A stretch of DNA of 64,000 nt from Sphingobacteriales bacterium 50-39 (GCA_001898505.1 MKTZ01000001.1:558001-622000), one strand, 5' to 3'; numbered from the stretch's first letter, positions 44,250 to 53,223 are shown. The notes: generated from the sequence alone by a model not told the origin. A program made the numbers and translations.

Positions 44250-45290
44250 ATGCCTCTTGTCGGAGGATTTGTTGTGTTACTGTATTCCGGTTTCGGCTCC
44301 CTTGCTAGAGAAGATTTCCCCATCAAACTGCTGCCCTTCATGTTTATAACCATCTATGGACATTTTAATGGCAACACCTGGGAGGACATGATGCAGGTCA
44401 TTTTCAAACGGAAACATATGGCGGCACAATACCAACGCATCATGGCCTCCTCCGGCGACTACGGCTTAGAGGGATTCACACGTACCGGGCTCGCCTTCCA
44501 ATGTTATTGTCCCGATGTCAACAGCGACAACGGAACGTTGTATGAAAAGCAACGAGACAAGATGACAAGGGATATTAGTAAATTACATACCAATTGTGCG
44601 GAGATTCAAAATATATTGGGAGGGGTTCGCATTCAGTCTTGGATACTTGTTACCCCTCGCATGGGACACCGGGATCTGTTGCTCCATTGTCATACCAAAC
44701 GTGACTTGGTTAAATCCTGGAACCTGCCTTTTATTGATTCGGACAATTTTGAAGTGCTCGTGCATGAAGCCGATGATTATGCCAGCGAAATTGGAGATTA
44801 CTTTGCTCCCTCCAACCGTCGGTTTATGATCGTTCCGGAGGACACAACGGCGACCAAAATTGTGGAATGGAAAAATACGGAGATTGACCTGGTCAAAAAT
44901 GCCCTACAAAAAAATGAAGTACGAGTCAGCGCTACCCCGACGCTGGCAAGCCGCGTGGAAATAAAAACTAATGAGCTGACCGATCAAACGACCAAGTACT
45001 ACCTGAACGGAGAATCCATCCTGCGCACCTGGGCCAGCAGTCAACCCGAAAATCACCAACGGTTCATAGAGCTGCTGGCTAGTCTGGAGGAGGAATTGAA
45101 GGAGAAGTCCATGTTGAATACCGTCGATCCCAAGACTTTCATCGATGGAATAGCAGCGTATGTAGAGACCAAAATCAAGGAAGATTTTCCATTCCTGCAT
45201 GAGTCGACAGCGATCCGGCTAAAAAATTACTGTATCTCGTTTTGGCTCCTGACTTGTCCCTTATACTTTGAAACCAACCCCGATGCCTGA
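44250..45290 (+). CDS. Putative effector of an ABC-three-component/Lamassu-like defence operon
   Basis: 346 residues from ATG 44250; the first 30 residues look unlike a normal start, and ATG 44340 (MFITIYGHFNGNTWEDMMQVIFK) may be the true one. The N-terminal half has Asp and Glu in SGDYGLEGF followed by LAFQCYCPD, which could be a divergent restriction-endonuclease-like core (D...E...QxY). That reading is tentative. The C-terminal half is helical and may contact the other subunits. The next two genes overlap or follow within 2 bp and encode a winged-helix-like small protein and an SMC-like ATPase with a zinc hook. Confidence 0.65.
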   Translation: MPLVGGFVVLLYSGFGSLAREDFPIKLLPFMFITIYGHFNGNTWEDMMQVIFKRKHMAAQYQRIMASSGDYGLEGFTRTGLAFQCYCPDVNSDNGTLYEKQRDKMTRDISKLHTNCAEIQNILGGVRIQSWILVTPRMGHRDLLLHCHTKRDLVKSWNLPFIDSDNFEVLVHEADDYASEIGDYFAPSNRRFMIVPEDTTATKIVEWKNTEIDLVKNALQKNEVRVSATPTLASRVEIKTNELTDQTTKYYLNGESILRTWASSQPENHQRFIELLASLEEELKEKSMLNTVDPKTFIDGIAAYVETKIKEDFPFLHESTAIRLKNYCISFWLLTCPLYFETNPDA

Positions 45291-45756
45291 GAAAGCACCT
45301 GCTGTCATTAAAGGAGGATTCCGGAAAAGGTCGTTGCCGATGAGTGTAGACTACCGGCCCATGTACAAAATCGGCCTCGTTACATTGATCCTGGACATGG
45401 TGAGCTCGGGAGGTAAATCATCACTGAACAAGTTGCACTTTTTTGTCTGGAGCCTGAAGTCCGCTAAAAACAGGGAGTACATCAAGCAGATCATTGACTC
45501 CAACCGAACTGAGGATATTGTCTCTTGGGGTGTAGAGCCAGCATTAAACAAAGCGTTATTGCTTGGCGTGGCGGAAGGGTTATTCCAGCTTCAGAATGGG
45601 AAATATGCCCTCACGCAAAGGGGAAAACAGTTTGCCGGCACCATTCAACAGGACAAAACGCTCTTTGCACCGGAGAAACAATTTCTTGCGGCGATCGGCA
45701 AACGCACCGTGACAGAAAAATTCATGAGCGACCTTACCCAAAAAATATCTAGCTAG
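45283..45756 (+). CDS. Small middle component of the ABC-3C/Lamassu-like operon
   Basis: 157 residues from ATG 45283, which overlaps the previous gene's stop; a TTG at 45268 is less likely. Segment MYKIGLVTLILDMVSSGGKSSLNKLHFFVWSL and the end KYALTQRGKQFAGTI give a winged-helix-like pattern typical of the small middle proteins of ABC-three-component systems. Probably bridges the ATPase and the effector. Two bp separate it from the ATPase gene. Confidence 0.7.
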   Translation: MPEKAPAVIKGGFRKRSLPMSVDYRPMYKIGLVTLILDMVSSGGKSSLNKLHFFVWSLKSAKNREYIKQIIDSNRTEDIVSWGVEPALNKALLLGVAEGLFQLQNGKYALTQRGKQFAGTIQQDKTLFAPEKQFLAAIGKRTVTEKFMSDLTQKISS

Positions 45757-45758
45757 CC

Positions 45759-47873
45759 ATGCTTCACATTAATGCCATTAAAATCGTTATCCACACCAAT
45801 ACAGGGACATTCGGGAGGTCACTCACCCTTAAAACGGGCCTCAATATCATTCGTGCCAACAACACCTCTGGAAAAAGCTCCCTTTTCGGGGCCATGGTAT
45901 ATGGTCTAGGCTTCGAGGAATTATTAGGGAGTCGCAATGACCGCGCCCTTCAGTCCGTTTTCAAATCGATCGTCAAAGAGGCTCCAACTGGACTAAATCA
46001 GGAGGTACAACAAAGTACGGTGCTGCAATCGGAGATATACTTGGAAATATCCAACGGAAAGGACAGCATTACCACCAAACGATATGTCGTTAACGACAAG
46101 ATCAAACCCCAAGCGGTGGAAGTTTATTTTGGAAAGTTGCTCACCGAGCCCGACCATGTCTATGCTTTTAATTACATGTATTTACATGATAAAGGCGGAG
46201 CAAGCAACGAGGAAATAGGTTTTCACAGGTACCTCGAAGAGTTTATCGGTCATCCTCTTCCAGAGATCATCAACCAAGAGGGGAAACGGGTGAAGTTGTA
46301 CCTTCCGCTCATTGCAGCGGCGCATTTCATTGAACAAAAGGCCGGCTGGTCCGATTTTTACGCCAATATCCCCTATTATGGGATTCGGGATACCTCCTCC
46401 AAGGTGTTCGAGTACATCCTCAACCTAGATGTGTTCGATCTTGCGGCCCGCCGGCAGGAGCTACAGGTCATATTCCGGGACCTGGAAGAACGTTGGAAGG
46501 CCCTGAGTGACCATCTTCAAACTCTTATCACCCGGGTAGGGGGCGAATTGGTCGGATTTCCGCTGGTACCGGTGATTCTTTCGAGGGATCAACGTCCTTT
46601 TGTACGGCTTCGGCGGGCTGATAAAGTGTATACCTTTTCGGATTTGATCCAGTCCCTCAGCGACGAGCTCCAGCAGATTCAGACGCAACTCGACGTTCCG
46701 ATCAACCAAAATCTGGAGCGGATGCAACGGGCGGTTCAGCTGTTAAAAGAAGAGACGGAACGATATGACGTATTGTACGAGAATCTCAGTTCCGATATTA
46801 CCCAGGAAAAAGAACGGCATCGACAATACAGCATTCAGTTGGATAACGTAATGGAAGACATCGGCAAGAACAAGGATGCACAAAAATTGGAATCACTAGG
46901 TCTGACATCCAATCTGCAAGTGGCACAGGGAATATGCCCCACTTGTAGCCAGACCATACCCGATACCTTGCTGCCGGAGAAGTTGCACATTCACCCGATG
47001 CGGCTGGATGAGAACCTGGCGTACCTGGAAGCCCAAAAAAAGATGATAGAGGCTTTTATGGCCAATCTTAAAGAAATCATCTTGGAGAAGGAGACGAGGT
47101 TAAGTGCTCTGGAAGAGGCGATCCAACGGAACCGACGCCGTATTCGCTCCTATAAAAAAGACCTCTTGAGTGATGACCGGTTGCCTTCGGAAGAAGTGAT
47201 CGAACGGAAAGTTATCGTGGAACGGGAACTTACCTTTTTGCGAAAGGCGCAGGAGGAGATGGACCAACGGCTTGGTTCCCTTTATTCGTTAAGCGACGAG
47301 TTTCAGGTAGCCAAAGCCCGAGAGGTTAATGTTTCCGGCAACTACATGTCGCTGGCCGACGCTAGCAAGATCACTGCCTTTGAAGACATCTTCAAGAGTT
47401 TATTACAATCGTTCGGGTTCACCTCCAAGCCAGTATCCACCATTCGCATTTCGACAGAAAAATATACCCCGGTGTACGAAATCACTCAAGAGAATGGGGT
47501 CAGGCGGCAGGTGGATATCCGCTTCGAGTCGTCCGCCAGCGATTTTATCCGGGCCCAATGGGCTTATTATACCTCATTGCTGGCCACCTCTAACGCCAAA
47601 TCCGGAAATCATTTTGGCCTGTTGGCATTCGATGAGCCGCAACAACAGTCGGCCTCTACCCAAAGTTTGAAAGCTTTCTTGGAAAATCTCGAAACCTATC
47701 GTGATAGCCAGACGATCGTCTTTGCATCGTTTCAAAATTCGCAAGAGGACTTTATCGAGGCGACCAAAGACCTGTCCAATGTTTACTTGGTGGATTACGC
47801 GGCAACCAATGAACTGGTGATCAAACGGGTGGATCCCCTTGTTCCACCGCCCGTGGAAATTGTCTCATTGTAA
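45759..47873 (+). CDS. SMC/Rad50-like ATPase with zinc hook (ABC-3C / LmuB-like)
   Basis: 704 residues. N-terminal Walker A LNIIRANNTSGKSSLFGAM near 28-46, with long coiled-coil-like stretches (about 275-390 and 405-530). A zinc-hook motif GICPTCSQT lies near residue 391. The C-terminal Walker B is GLLAFDEPQQQ near 620-630, followed by an H-loop-like IVFASFQ. The layout is that of an SMC-type sensor that detects DNA ends or structures in Lamassu-like defence. Third gene of the operon; no gene follows directly. Confidence 0.82.
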   Translation: MLHINAIKIVIHTNTGTFGRSLTLKTGLNIIRANNTSGKSSLFGAMVYGLGFEELLGSRNDRALQSVFKSIVKEAPTGLNQEVQQSTVLQSEIYLEISNGKDSITTKRYVVNDKIKPQAVEVYFGKLLTEPDHVYAFNYMYLHDKGGASNEEIGFHRYLEEFIGHPLPEIINQEGKRVKLYLPLIAAAHFIEQKAGWSDFYANIPYYGIRDTSSKVFEYILNLDVFDLAARRQELQVIFRDLEERWKALSDHLQTLITRVGGELVGFPLVPVILSRDQRPFVRLRRADKVYTFSDLIQSLSDELQQIQTQLDVPINQNLERMQRAVQLLKEETERYDVLYENLSSDITQEKERHRQYSIQLDNVMEDIGKNKDAQKLESLGLTSNLQVAQGICPTCSQTIPDTLLPEKLHIHPMRLDENLAYLEAQKKMIEAFMANLKEIILEKETRLSALEEAIQRNRRRIRSYKKDLLSDDRLPSEEVIERKVIVERELTFLRKAQEEMDQRLGSLYSLSDEFQVAKAREVNVSGNYMSLADASKITAFEDIFKSLLQSFGFTSKPVSTIRISTEKYTPVYEITQENGVRRQVDIRFESSASDFIRAQWAYYTSLLATSNAKSGNHFGLLAFDEPQQQSASTQSLKAFLENLETYRDSQTIVFASFQNSQEDFIEATKDLSNVYLVDYAATNELVIKRVDPLVPPPVEIVSL

Positions 47874-47890
47874 CAATGTCACTCCTTTTT

Positions 47891-48327
47891 ATGCGTCCAA
47901 CCTATAACCTACTTATTCCGCTCTTCTTAGTCAATGCCTGCAATACGAGAGACTCTTCCGCTACGCATTCTGTCCTAAAAACACTCTCGCGCGGGAACAC
48001 GATGGCATCGGTAACCTCGCACCTGTAGCTTGAGAACACCAAACCAAAGTATGATACATCGTCCTATGCGGCTCAGGAGTTGAAAGGAAATATTCCGAAT
48101 CGAAAAAAAATGGGAACAGCATCTTTCTACAGTTAAATGTCTATTTGGTGGAAAAAGCAAAAGTGGAGGACGTTACTCGCTACCTTCGACTTAGATATGC
48201 CGCCTACTATTCCCAGGCTTTCGACATCTGGTTCTTTGATAAAAAGAACTTCGCCGACCGGTATTTGAAAGCGATGGACGATCACAGTTTAAGTGATGAG
48301 GATTTGCGGCAATTGACAAACATATGA
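47891..48327 (+). pseudogene. Decayed lipoprotein gene
   Basis: ATG 47891 gives MRPTYNLLIPLFLVNAC, a clear lipoprotein signal with lipobox Cys, but a TAG stops it after about 47 codons. Related-looking coding sequence resumes after further stops and ends with VTRYLRLRYAAYYSQAFDIWFFDKKNF (48145-48327). Several stops and at least one shift separate the parts, so no full product can be made. Family unknown. Confidence 0.45.
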
Positions 48328-48427
48328 TCTGCCAATATTCATGGGCAGGATCGGGGGAAGGTTCGTTCGACTATAACACGCCATAGAAGGACCCATTAAA
48401 ATTGCCGACCTAAATCCACAGGTACTT

Positions 48428-49014
48428 CAAACCACCCCGGGGAAAAAGATCTCCCTCCGGCCCCTTCGGCAAGAACACACGCCAGGCCGGACACCGTATT
48501 GCTCCGCACGGCTCCGCAACACCGTGCCCGCCGTCATGCAACGTCCTCGCTTTGCTGCGGTGTCGCATGCCGGTACGCTTCTCTGGCACGGTTCTTTCGC
48601 TTCAGGGGCCTCCGGTCGGGCAGCTCCCGTGTCCAGGTCGAACATGCGCTTCCACCCGTCCTCCGCTGCGCGCGTTACCACGTGCTCGCTCCAGCGGGTC
48701 GAAGTACGCTTTGCCGCATGATCGCCCCGTCCACCCGCTGCCTCATGATGTCCGCCACCCGCTGGTGGCGCCCAGCCTTCATGTTTGACCTGGCGTCCGC
48801 TCCGCTCCCGCCAAACAACCAAGGTCGAGCGGCGGCTGGCTGTCCGGCGGCCTCCTTCGTCGGCCTTCTCCCGTCCAGCACTGGGCGCCACATGGCGGAG
48901 GTGGCGGTTCCCTCCAGCCCGTCCGCACCGTCGTCCCTCCTCTCTCCCGTCCTGGAGGCCGTCCAAAGGCAAGGAATTATCAAGCCATTTGACTACGGAT
49001 CAAAAGGTTTTTGA
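48428..49014. other. GC-rich block of unknown nature
   Basis: About 580 bp that is visibly much richer in G and C than its surroundings, with sharp edges. Several frames on both strands are open because TA-containing codons are rare. The plus frame 48499-49014 (TTG start, ending LEAVQRQGIIKPFDYGSKGF) shows the most codon-like third-position bias, but its product is Arg/Pro/Ser/Ala-rich with no recognised domain. An imperfect palindrome CACCGTATTGC...GCAACACCGTG is at 48491-48525. It may be a piece of a conjugative element, a structured RNA or a transfer-origin region. Confidence 0.4.
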
Positions 49015-50128
49015 ACAAGCGGCCGCCGGCGAACAGCTGTAGAATAATTCCCAGCTTTTATCCACGCCGTTGGCGCCTCCGTGCCATGCGACGAAAGCTG
49101 GAACCTTGTTAATTTTAAAGACTGCAAATGCGCTTTCATCGCATCTGCCCGGAGGATTGTTAAGTATTTTTCCGTGACACGACGCATATAGTCTTTCTCT
49201 TATGGGAAGCCTATTTCAGCCATTTGTTAGATACATCATGGCCTCAAGTTCTTATCAGATTTTAGTTCCTGTAAATAGGATAGATGTACAACTGGGTGAC
49301 ACATTTTTGACTATTGTTGAAGATAGCTCTCCCGCAATGATCGTATGAAGTGACAATCGTCGGTGCCGTTACATTTATGGGAAGATCGTGTCTTCTATGC
49401 TGTCAGCAATGCAGTAGCCTAGGAAATTATTAATTCAGTGGCATAAAGACATCTTCCTTCCAGGTTGGAAAAATCTTCGCGCTATGGGGCTTAAAATGCT
49501 TCATAGTGGCTTTTTGCCTCCGACATTGCAGCCGGCAGGTAAGGGCTTCGTATGGATAGGAAATATCTACAAAATAGCTGGACCCTCCAGCGACGGCAAG
49601 ATGAACGAATGTGACACGCCGAAACCAGGGAGATGATTAATGTTCTTGTGTAAGTTGATCAACTCTGCGTGCTTGAAGTGGGGCATTTCTGTGCTCCTGA
49701 GTCCCGTAAAATATGTATGGTTCAACACTATGACGTTAAATACTGCGGTACAAATGGGCATTGGGAATTTTTAGGACAGGTTTGATGTACTATATGCAAT
49801 TGCTGAATGAACCAAAAAGGTATGTGACGAAAGCCCGTAGATCACTGTTGGCCGTCGAAATTTTTCTTGTCGAGGAACCTGTCGGCAGCTATCGAATTGT
49901 GTCACAAAATGCGATTAAGACAATCTTCGAGAAACAAATTTTGATCAGTCCATGCCCTTGCATTGATACCTTCGAAAAACAAACAATACAAATAAATTTC
50001 GGCAAGTTTAAGACCTAGGTGTGTCACATATTCAATTTTATTTGAGTAGTTCTTTTAATACCTTTGAATCGCCACGCCGATGATCCTTGCCTCCCTCCAA
50101 GCTCTTAGATTTCTAAAAAGAGCTTCTT
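49015..50128. other. Non-coding or decayed stretch
   Basis: No convincing gene. A 48-codon frame at 49203 (MGSLFQPFVRYIMASSSYQI...) ends at a TGA and appears to continue one base out of frame (YEVTIVGAVTF), suggesting a shifted pseudogene. An 85-codon frame at 49761-50018 has no known relatives by eye. The minus frame 48993-49187 is equally weak. I read the whole stretch as remnants. Confidence 0.4.
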
Positions 50129-50902
50129 ATGCACCAATATATTTTTATTGACGAGTCGGGGAATCCCCAATTCTATGCCCGGCGGAAACGCCCGTTATGG
50201 ACAGAGCCGAACTTTGTTCCGATCATTTGCCTTGGAATGATCACGACCAATGATAGGGAAGGACTGCGGAAAAAGGTATTTGATTTCCAGAACCAGATAC
50301 TGGACAACATTCTGTTCAATTCCATTTTTTCGGTGCGTCAACCGGGCTGGTTCCTCCATGCGCGCGGCGACCATTCGGACATCAATCTGAAGACAGTTGA
50401 GTTCCTGTGCGGGCTTGAGGGATTCCGGTTTCATGCCGTGATTGGAAGAAAGATACCAGAGATATTTAACCGCAAACACAACGGCAATGCCACTGAATTC
50501 TATTTTGACCTGATCCATAAATTGCTGGCCTTACATCCGCTGATGGAAGATACGCGCTACCATTTATTCCTCAGTCAGCGGCAAAGTAATACAGAGCAGC
50601 GGTTCACTCAGGCTTTTGAACGAGTGTTGACGACAGAAAGCAAAGACCGTAATCTCTCTTATAAATGCGCTGTTGTCCGAAGCCGGGATTTTCCGGAGCT
50701 GAGTGTCGTGGACTATCTTCTGTGGGCGCTACAACGGTATATCCTACAAGGAGAGAAACGGTATTTTGCTGCGCTGGAACATCACTATGAGCAAATCCTG
50801 GATATCTATGAGGACGATGGTCTGGGAAGGCTGTACACCAAGGAAGATCGATTTGAAGTGGAAAAGGCTTCGCCTTTTACTATAGCAGGGACAAAAAAAT
50901 AA
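50129..50902 (+). CDS. DUF3800 protein
   Basis: 257 residues with the DUF3800 hallmark IFIDESGNP at residues 5-13, followed by RKRPLW and, further on, VIGRKIPEIF, and SVVDYLLWALQRYI near the C-terminus. Acidic residues in these positions fit the predicted RNase H-like fold, but activity is unproven. DUF3800 genes are frequent on islands and prophages. Stands alone between the decayed stretch and the recombinase operon. Confidence 0.82.
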   Translation: MHQYIFIDESGNPQFYARRKRPLWTEPNFVPIICLGMITTNDREGLRKKVFDFQNQILDNILFNSIFSVRQPGWFLHARGDHSDINLKTVEFLCGLEGFRFHAVIGRKIPEIFNRKHNGNATEFYFDLIHKLLALHPLMEDTRYHLFLSQRQSNTEQRFTQAFERVLTTESKDRNLSYKCAVVRSRDFPELSVVDYLLWALQRYILQGEKRYFAALEHHYEQILDIYEDDGLGRLYTKEDRFEVEKASPFTIAGTKK

Positions 50903-51044
50903 CGCTTCTTCAAGGCACCGTGCCAATACTGGCAACCTCCACCGGGCGTGGGTTTATGAAACCTTGAGAAAACGTCTAATACAAAGGTAAGCAAAATATT
51001 GATATCCCGGTAGCATTATTTTAGACGAGGCATTATTGCCTCTA

Positions 51045-51087
51045 TTGTTCCGGGCTGGGGTCTTCCTCACCTTTGCATGCAAAGGTG
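51045..51087 (+). promoter_or_regulatory. Promoter with -7 box inside a perfect 20-bp palindrome
   Basis: TTG (51045-51047), 20 bp, then CACCTTTG (51068-51075), one base off TAnnTTTG. The -7 box is the left part of CACCTTTGCATGCAAAGGTG (51068-51087), a perfect palindrome ending 10 bp before the ATG of the small gene. A repressor binding here would block the promoter of the recombinase operon. A separate minus-strand TACCTTTG-type box lies at about 50972-50980. Confidence 0.65.
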
Positions 51088-51097
51088 GAGATAGGAA

Positions 51098-51283
51098 ATG
51101 AAGCGAGAGAATAACCCATACGAAGGGAACAAACGGATACTGGAGGACGAGGCAGGCTACGAGGATTATCGAACCATTTTGCTGATCAACCTTATCGCTG
51201 AGCTTGTAGTAACAGCCACCCTGACCCAGGCGGAATCCGCCGAAAATCCACCCATTCCAAAAGAAAATAACCCATCCATATGA
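51098..51283 (+). CDS. Small unknown protein in the recombinase operon
   Basis: 61 residues, acidic to neutral, beginning MKRENNPYEGNKRILEDEAGY. One hydrophobic stretch (TILLINLIAELVVTATL) in the middle. Its stop overlaps the recombinase start (ATGA), so the two are coupled. It may control the recombinase or act as a directionality factor (inference from position only). Confidence 0.6.
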   Translation: MKRENNPYEGNKRILEDEAGYEDYRTILLINLIAELVVTATLTQAESAENPPIPKENNPSI

Positions 51284-52938
51284 ATAAGAGAGGAGTAAAA
51301 TATCTCCGGTTCAGCTCCGAAGAGCAGAGCCATTTCAGCATCGAGAGGCAGGATATGATCACCAGCTCCTGGATGCAACATACTCAGGTTGAGACGGTTA
51401 ACTGCTTTGTCGACCAGGGGTTCAGCGCCACCAATTTCGACCGGCCGGATTTTATAAAGCTGAACGCCTTTATCGAGAAGAACTATCGAAACATCGACTA
51501 CCTGGTCGTTTCCGATCTGACCCGCTTCAGCCGGGAGGCGGGTGATGCCCTTAACATTGCTAAGAAGATACAAAAGACCTATGGTATCAAGATCGTCAGC
51601 GCTGGCCGGGGGACGGTCTATGATTGTACGGATCACAATTCTTTTTTTATGATGGGATTGGAGTTCCTGCTGGGCAATACGGAGAACCTGAAACGCATCA
51701 ACGATATCAACAGCGGCATTTATGCAGCCAAGGCCATTAAGCAGCGATACATCGGCCCCCGGGTGCCATTCGGGTATAAAAAAGAGGGTAGGGGTCAAAA
51801 TACGCTGTTGGTGCCCGTCCCCGAAGAAGCCAGGGTCATAGGCTTCATCTTTCAATCATATCTAAGAGGAGTTCCGCTAGCTGTCATTGAAGCGGATGCC
51901 CGGGATATGGGACTCAAAGGTACCCGCCACTGCCTAATCGAACGTATACTGACCTGCCCTGTTTATAGCAGTCAGCAGTATGTAAAGGCATATAAAGAGC
52001 AACCGGGCGGCCTGTTTCCATTGAAAGACCAAGAGCCCATTGTCGACCTGGTGAGTTGGACGAGGGTACAGGATAAATTGAGAAAGAAGCCTCAACCCCG
52101 CGTGATCCTCCATGATGACTTGCCGCTGCGCGGCGTCCTTTACTGCCATTGTGGTAAGTTGCTGACAGGAGCACCGAGCAAGGGCAAATCCGGAAAGTAT
52201 TGGTATTATTATAAGTGCAATGCTGCCAGCAGGCATAACAATGTTTCTGCCTTACATGCTCATGACCAGCTGCTGGAAGCCTTTCGCTTAATGAGCTTGA
52301 CACCTAAAATGGTCAAAAGTATTATCCTGAAGAGTGAGCATCTTCTCGAAATCAGAACGAAAGACAAGGAGAAACAGATCAACAAAAAGCAGGGCGAGTT
52401 AGAAAGGCTGGAAGCCGATATGCAAAGTCTTGAGAGGAAATGGATCGCCGAGCAGGTGAGCTTCGAGACGTATAACCGCTGGCACAGTGATCTGACCAAA
52501 CAGAGGAATTATGTGCGGACACAGATTGATCAGTTGAACAAACGCTCGGGTGATATGCATTCTTTGTTGGTGGAGAATATTGGGCGATTGACGGATATGG
52601 AGAGCGTCTATTTTGCGGCGAAAAAAACGGCGCAAAAACAGGAATTGGTCCGCACAGTGTTCGATAATTCCCTTTATTACCAGGACCGTATCTATCGAAC
52701 CCCATACCTCATTCCGGAGTTGGCCCACAATGCATTAATAATGAAAGAGAAACGCTTGCTTATAGTCAATAAAAAAGGGGATTCCCGTGAGAAAATCCCC
52801 TTAAGTGGAGCTGAGGGGAGTCGAACCCCTGTCCAAACATCATCCCCAAAAGCTTTCTACATGCTTATTCCGGCATTGATTGTCGGGAGGCGGCAGGAAC
52901 CGGACAAACCAATCGTCTCCTTAGCTGGATGGTCTTAA
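51280..52938 (+). CDS. Large serine recombinase of the ssrA-linked island
   Basis: 552 codons. N-terminal resolvase domain with the catalytic serine motif YLRFSSEEQ and downstream SDLTRFSREAGDAL; recombinase domain (about 170-270); zinc ribbon (GVLYCHCGKLL...YYYKC, about 283-315); and a coiled-coil stretch (about 365-425). Large serine recombinases catalyse directional attP x attB integration. The frame runs through the ssrA terminator (codons near KKGDSREKIPLS) and ends at a TAA inside ssrA, so the last about 45 residues (from GAEGSRTPVQT) are antisense tmRNA sequence. The natural protein probably ends near residue 495-510 functionally. Converges with ssrA. Confidence 0.9.
   Translation: MNKRGVKYLRFSSEEQSHFSIERQDMITSSWMQHTQVETVNCFVDQGFSATNFDRPDFIKLNAFIEKNYRNIDYLVVSDLTRFSREAGDALNIAKKIQKTYGIKIVSAGRGTVYDCTDHNSFFMMGLEFLLGNTENLKRINDINSGIYAAKAIKQRYIGPRVPFGYKKEGRGQNTLLVPVPEEARVIGFIFQSYLRGVPLAVIEADARDMGLKGTRHCLIERILTCPVYSSQQYVKAYKEQPGGLFPLKDQEPIVDLVSWTRVQDKLRKKPQPRVILHDDLPLRGVLYCHCGKLLTGAPSKGKSGKYWYYYKCNAASRHNNVSALHAHDQLLEAFRLMSLTPKMVKSIILKSEHLLEIRTKDKEKQINKKQGELERLEADMQSLERKWIAEQVSFETYNRWHSDLTKQRNYVRTQIDQLNKRSGDMHSLLVENIGRLTDMESVYFAAKKTAQKQELVRTVFDNSLYYQDRIYRTPYLIPELAHNALIMKEKRLLIVNKKGDSREKIPLSGAEGSRTPVQTSSPKAFYMLIPALIVGRRQEPDKPIVSLAGWS
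52771..52800 (-). terminator. Terminator of ssrA
   Basis: On the minus strand GGGGATT pairs with AATCCCC around a 10-nt loop, followed by six T residues. It lies inside the recombinase reading frame on the opposite strand. Confidence 0.88.
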
Positions 52939-53175
52939 GCGGCAGTCACAGCCTTCTGCAGCAGCATCCTATGTTTGTTTTGAGTCGGCGGCGGGGCATG
53001 GTAATAGGCTAACCTGCCGGGCGGCCCGAATGACTATCTAATCACTGATTAGGCAGCCATGGCATACTGAGTATTGCCATTTAAAGTTTGAGTCTTCGAG
53101 ATTAAAGTGCCGATTACCCAAAGCACTGCATGCTTACACCTTCAAAGATCGATGCTGTCAAAACCGGGCAGCCCC
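52806..53175 (-). ncRNA. ssrA: tmRNA
   Basis: About 370 nt. The 5' end GGGGCTGCCCGGTTTTGACAG and the 3' end GGTTCGACTCCCCTCAGCTCCA pair as the acceptor and T arms of the tRNA-like domain, without encoded CCA. The tag frame at 53078-53049 reads GNTQYAMAA followed by TAA TCA, where YAMAA fits Cytophaga-like tags. An Ala charged on the tmRNA would precede it. Rescues stalled ribosomes with SmpB. The 3' end is a well-known integration site for mobile elements, and here a serine recombinase adjoins it. The exact resume codon (GGC) is inferred. Confidence 0.92.
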
Positions 53176-53223
53176 ATTATTTTTTCAGCGCGGTCATCCC
53201 TGTTTTGGGGACGGCTGCAAATA

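Noticed and set aside
48427-48972. 181-codon minus-strand frame in the GC-rich block
   Set aside because: Open only because of base composition; Arg/Gly-rich with no domain. The plus frame is at least as good and neither is convincing.
52806-52938. C-terminal GAEGSRTPVQTSS... segment as a recombinase domain
   Set aside because: It is the reverse complement of the tmRNA 3' end read as protein, a well-known annotation artefact.
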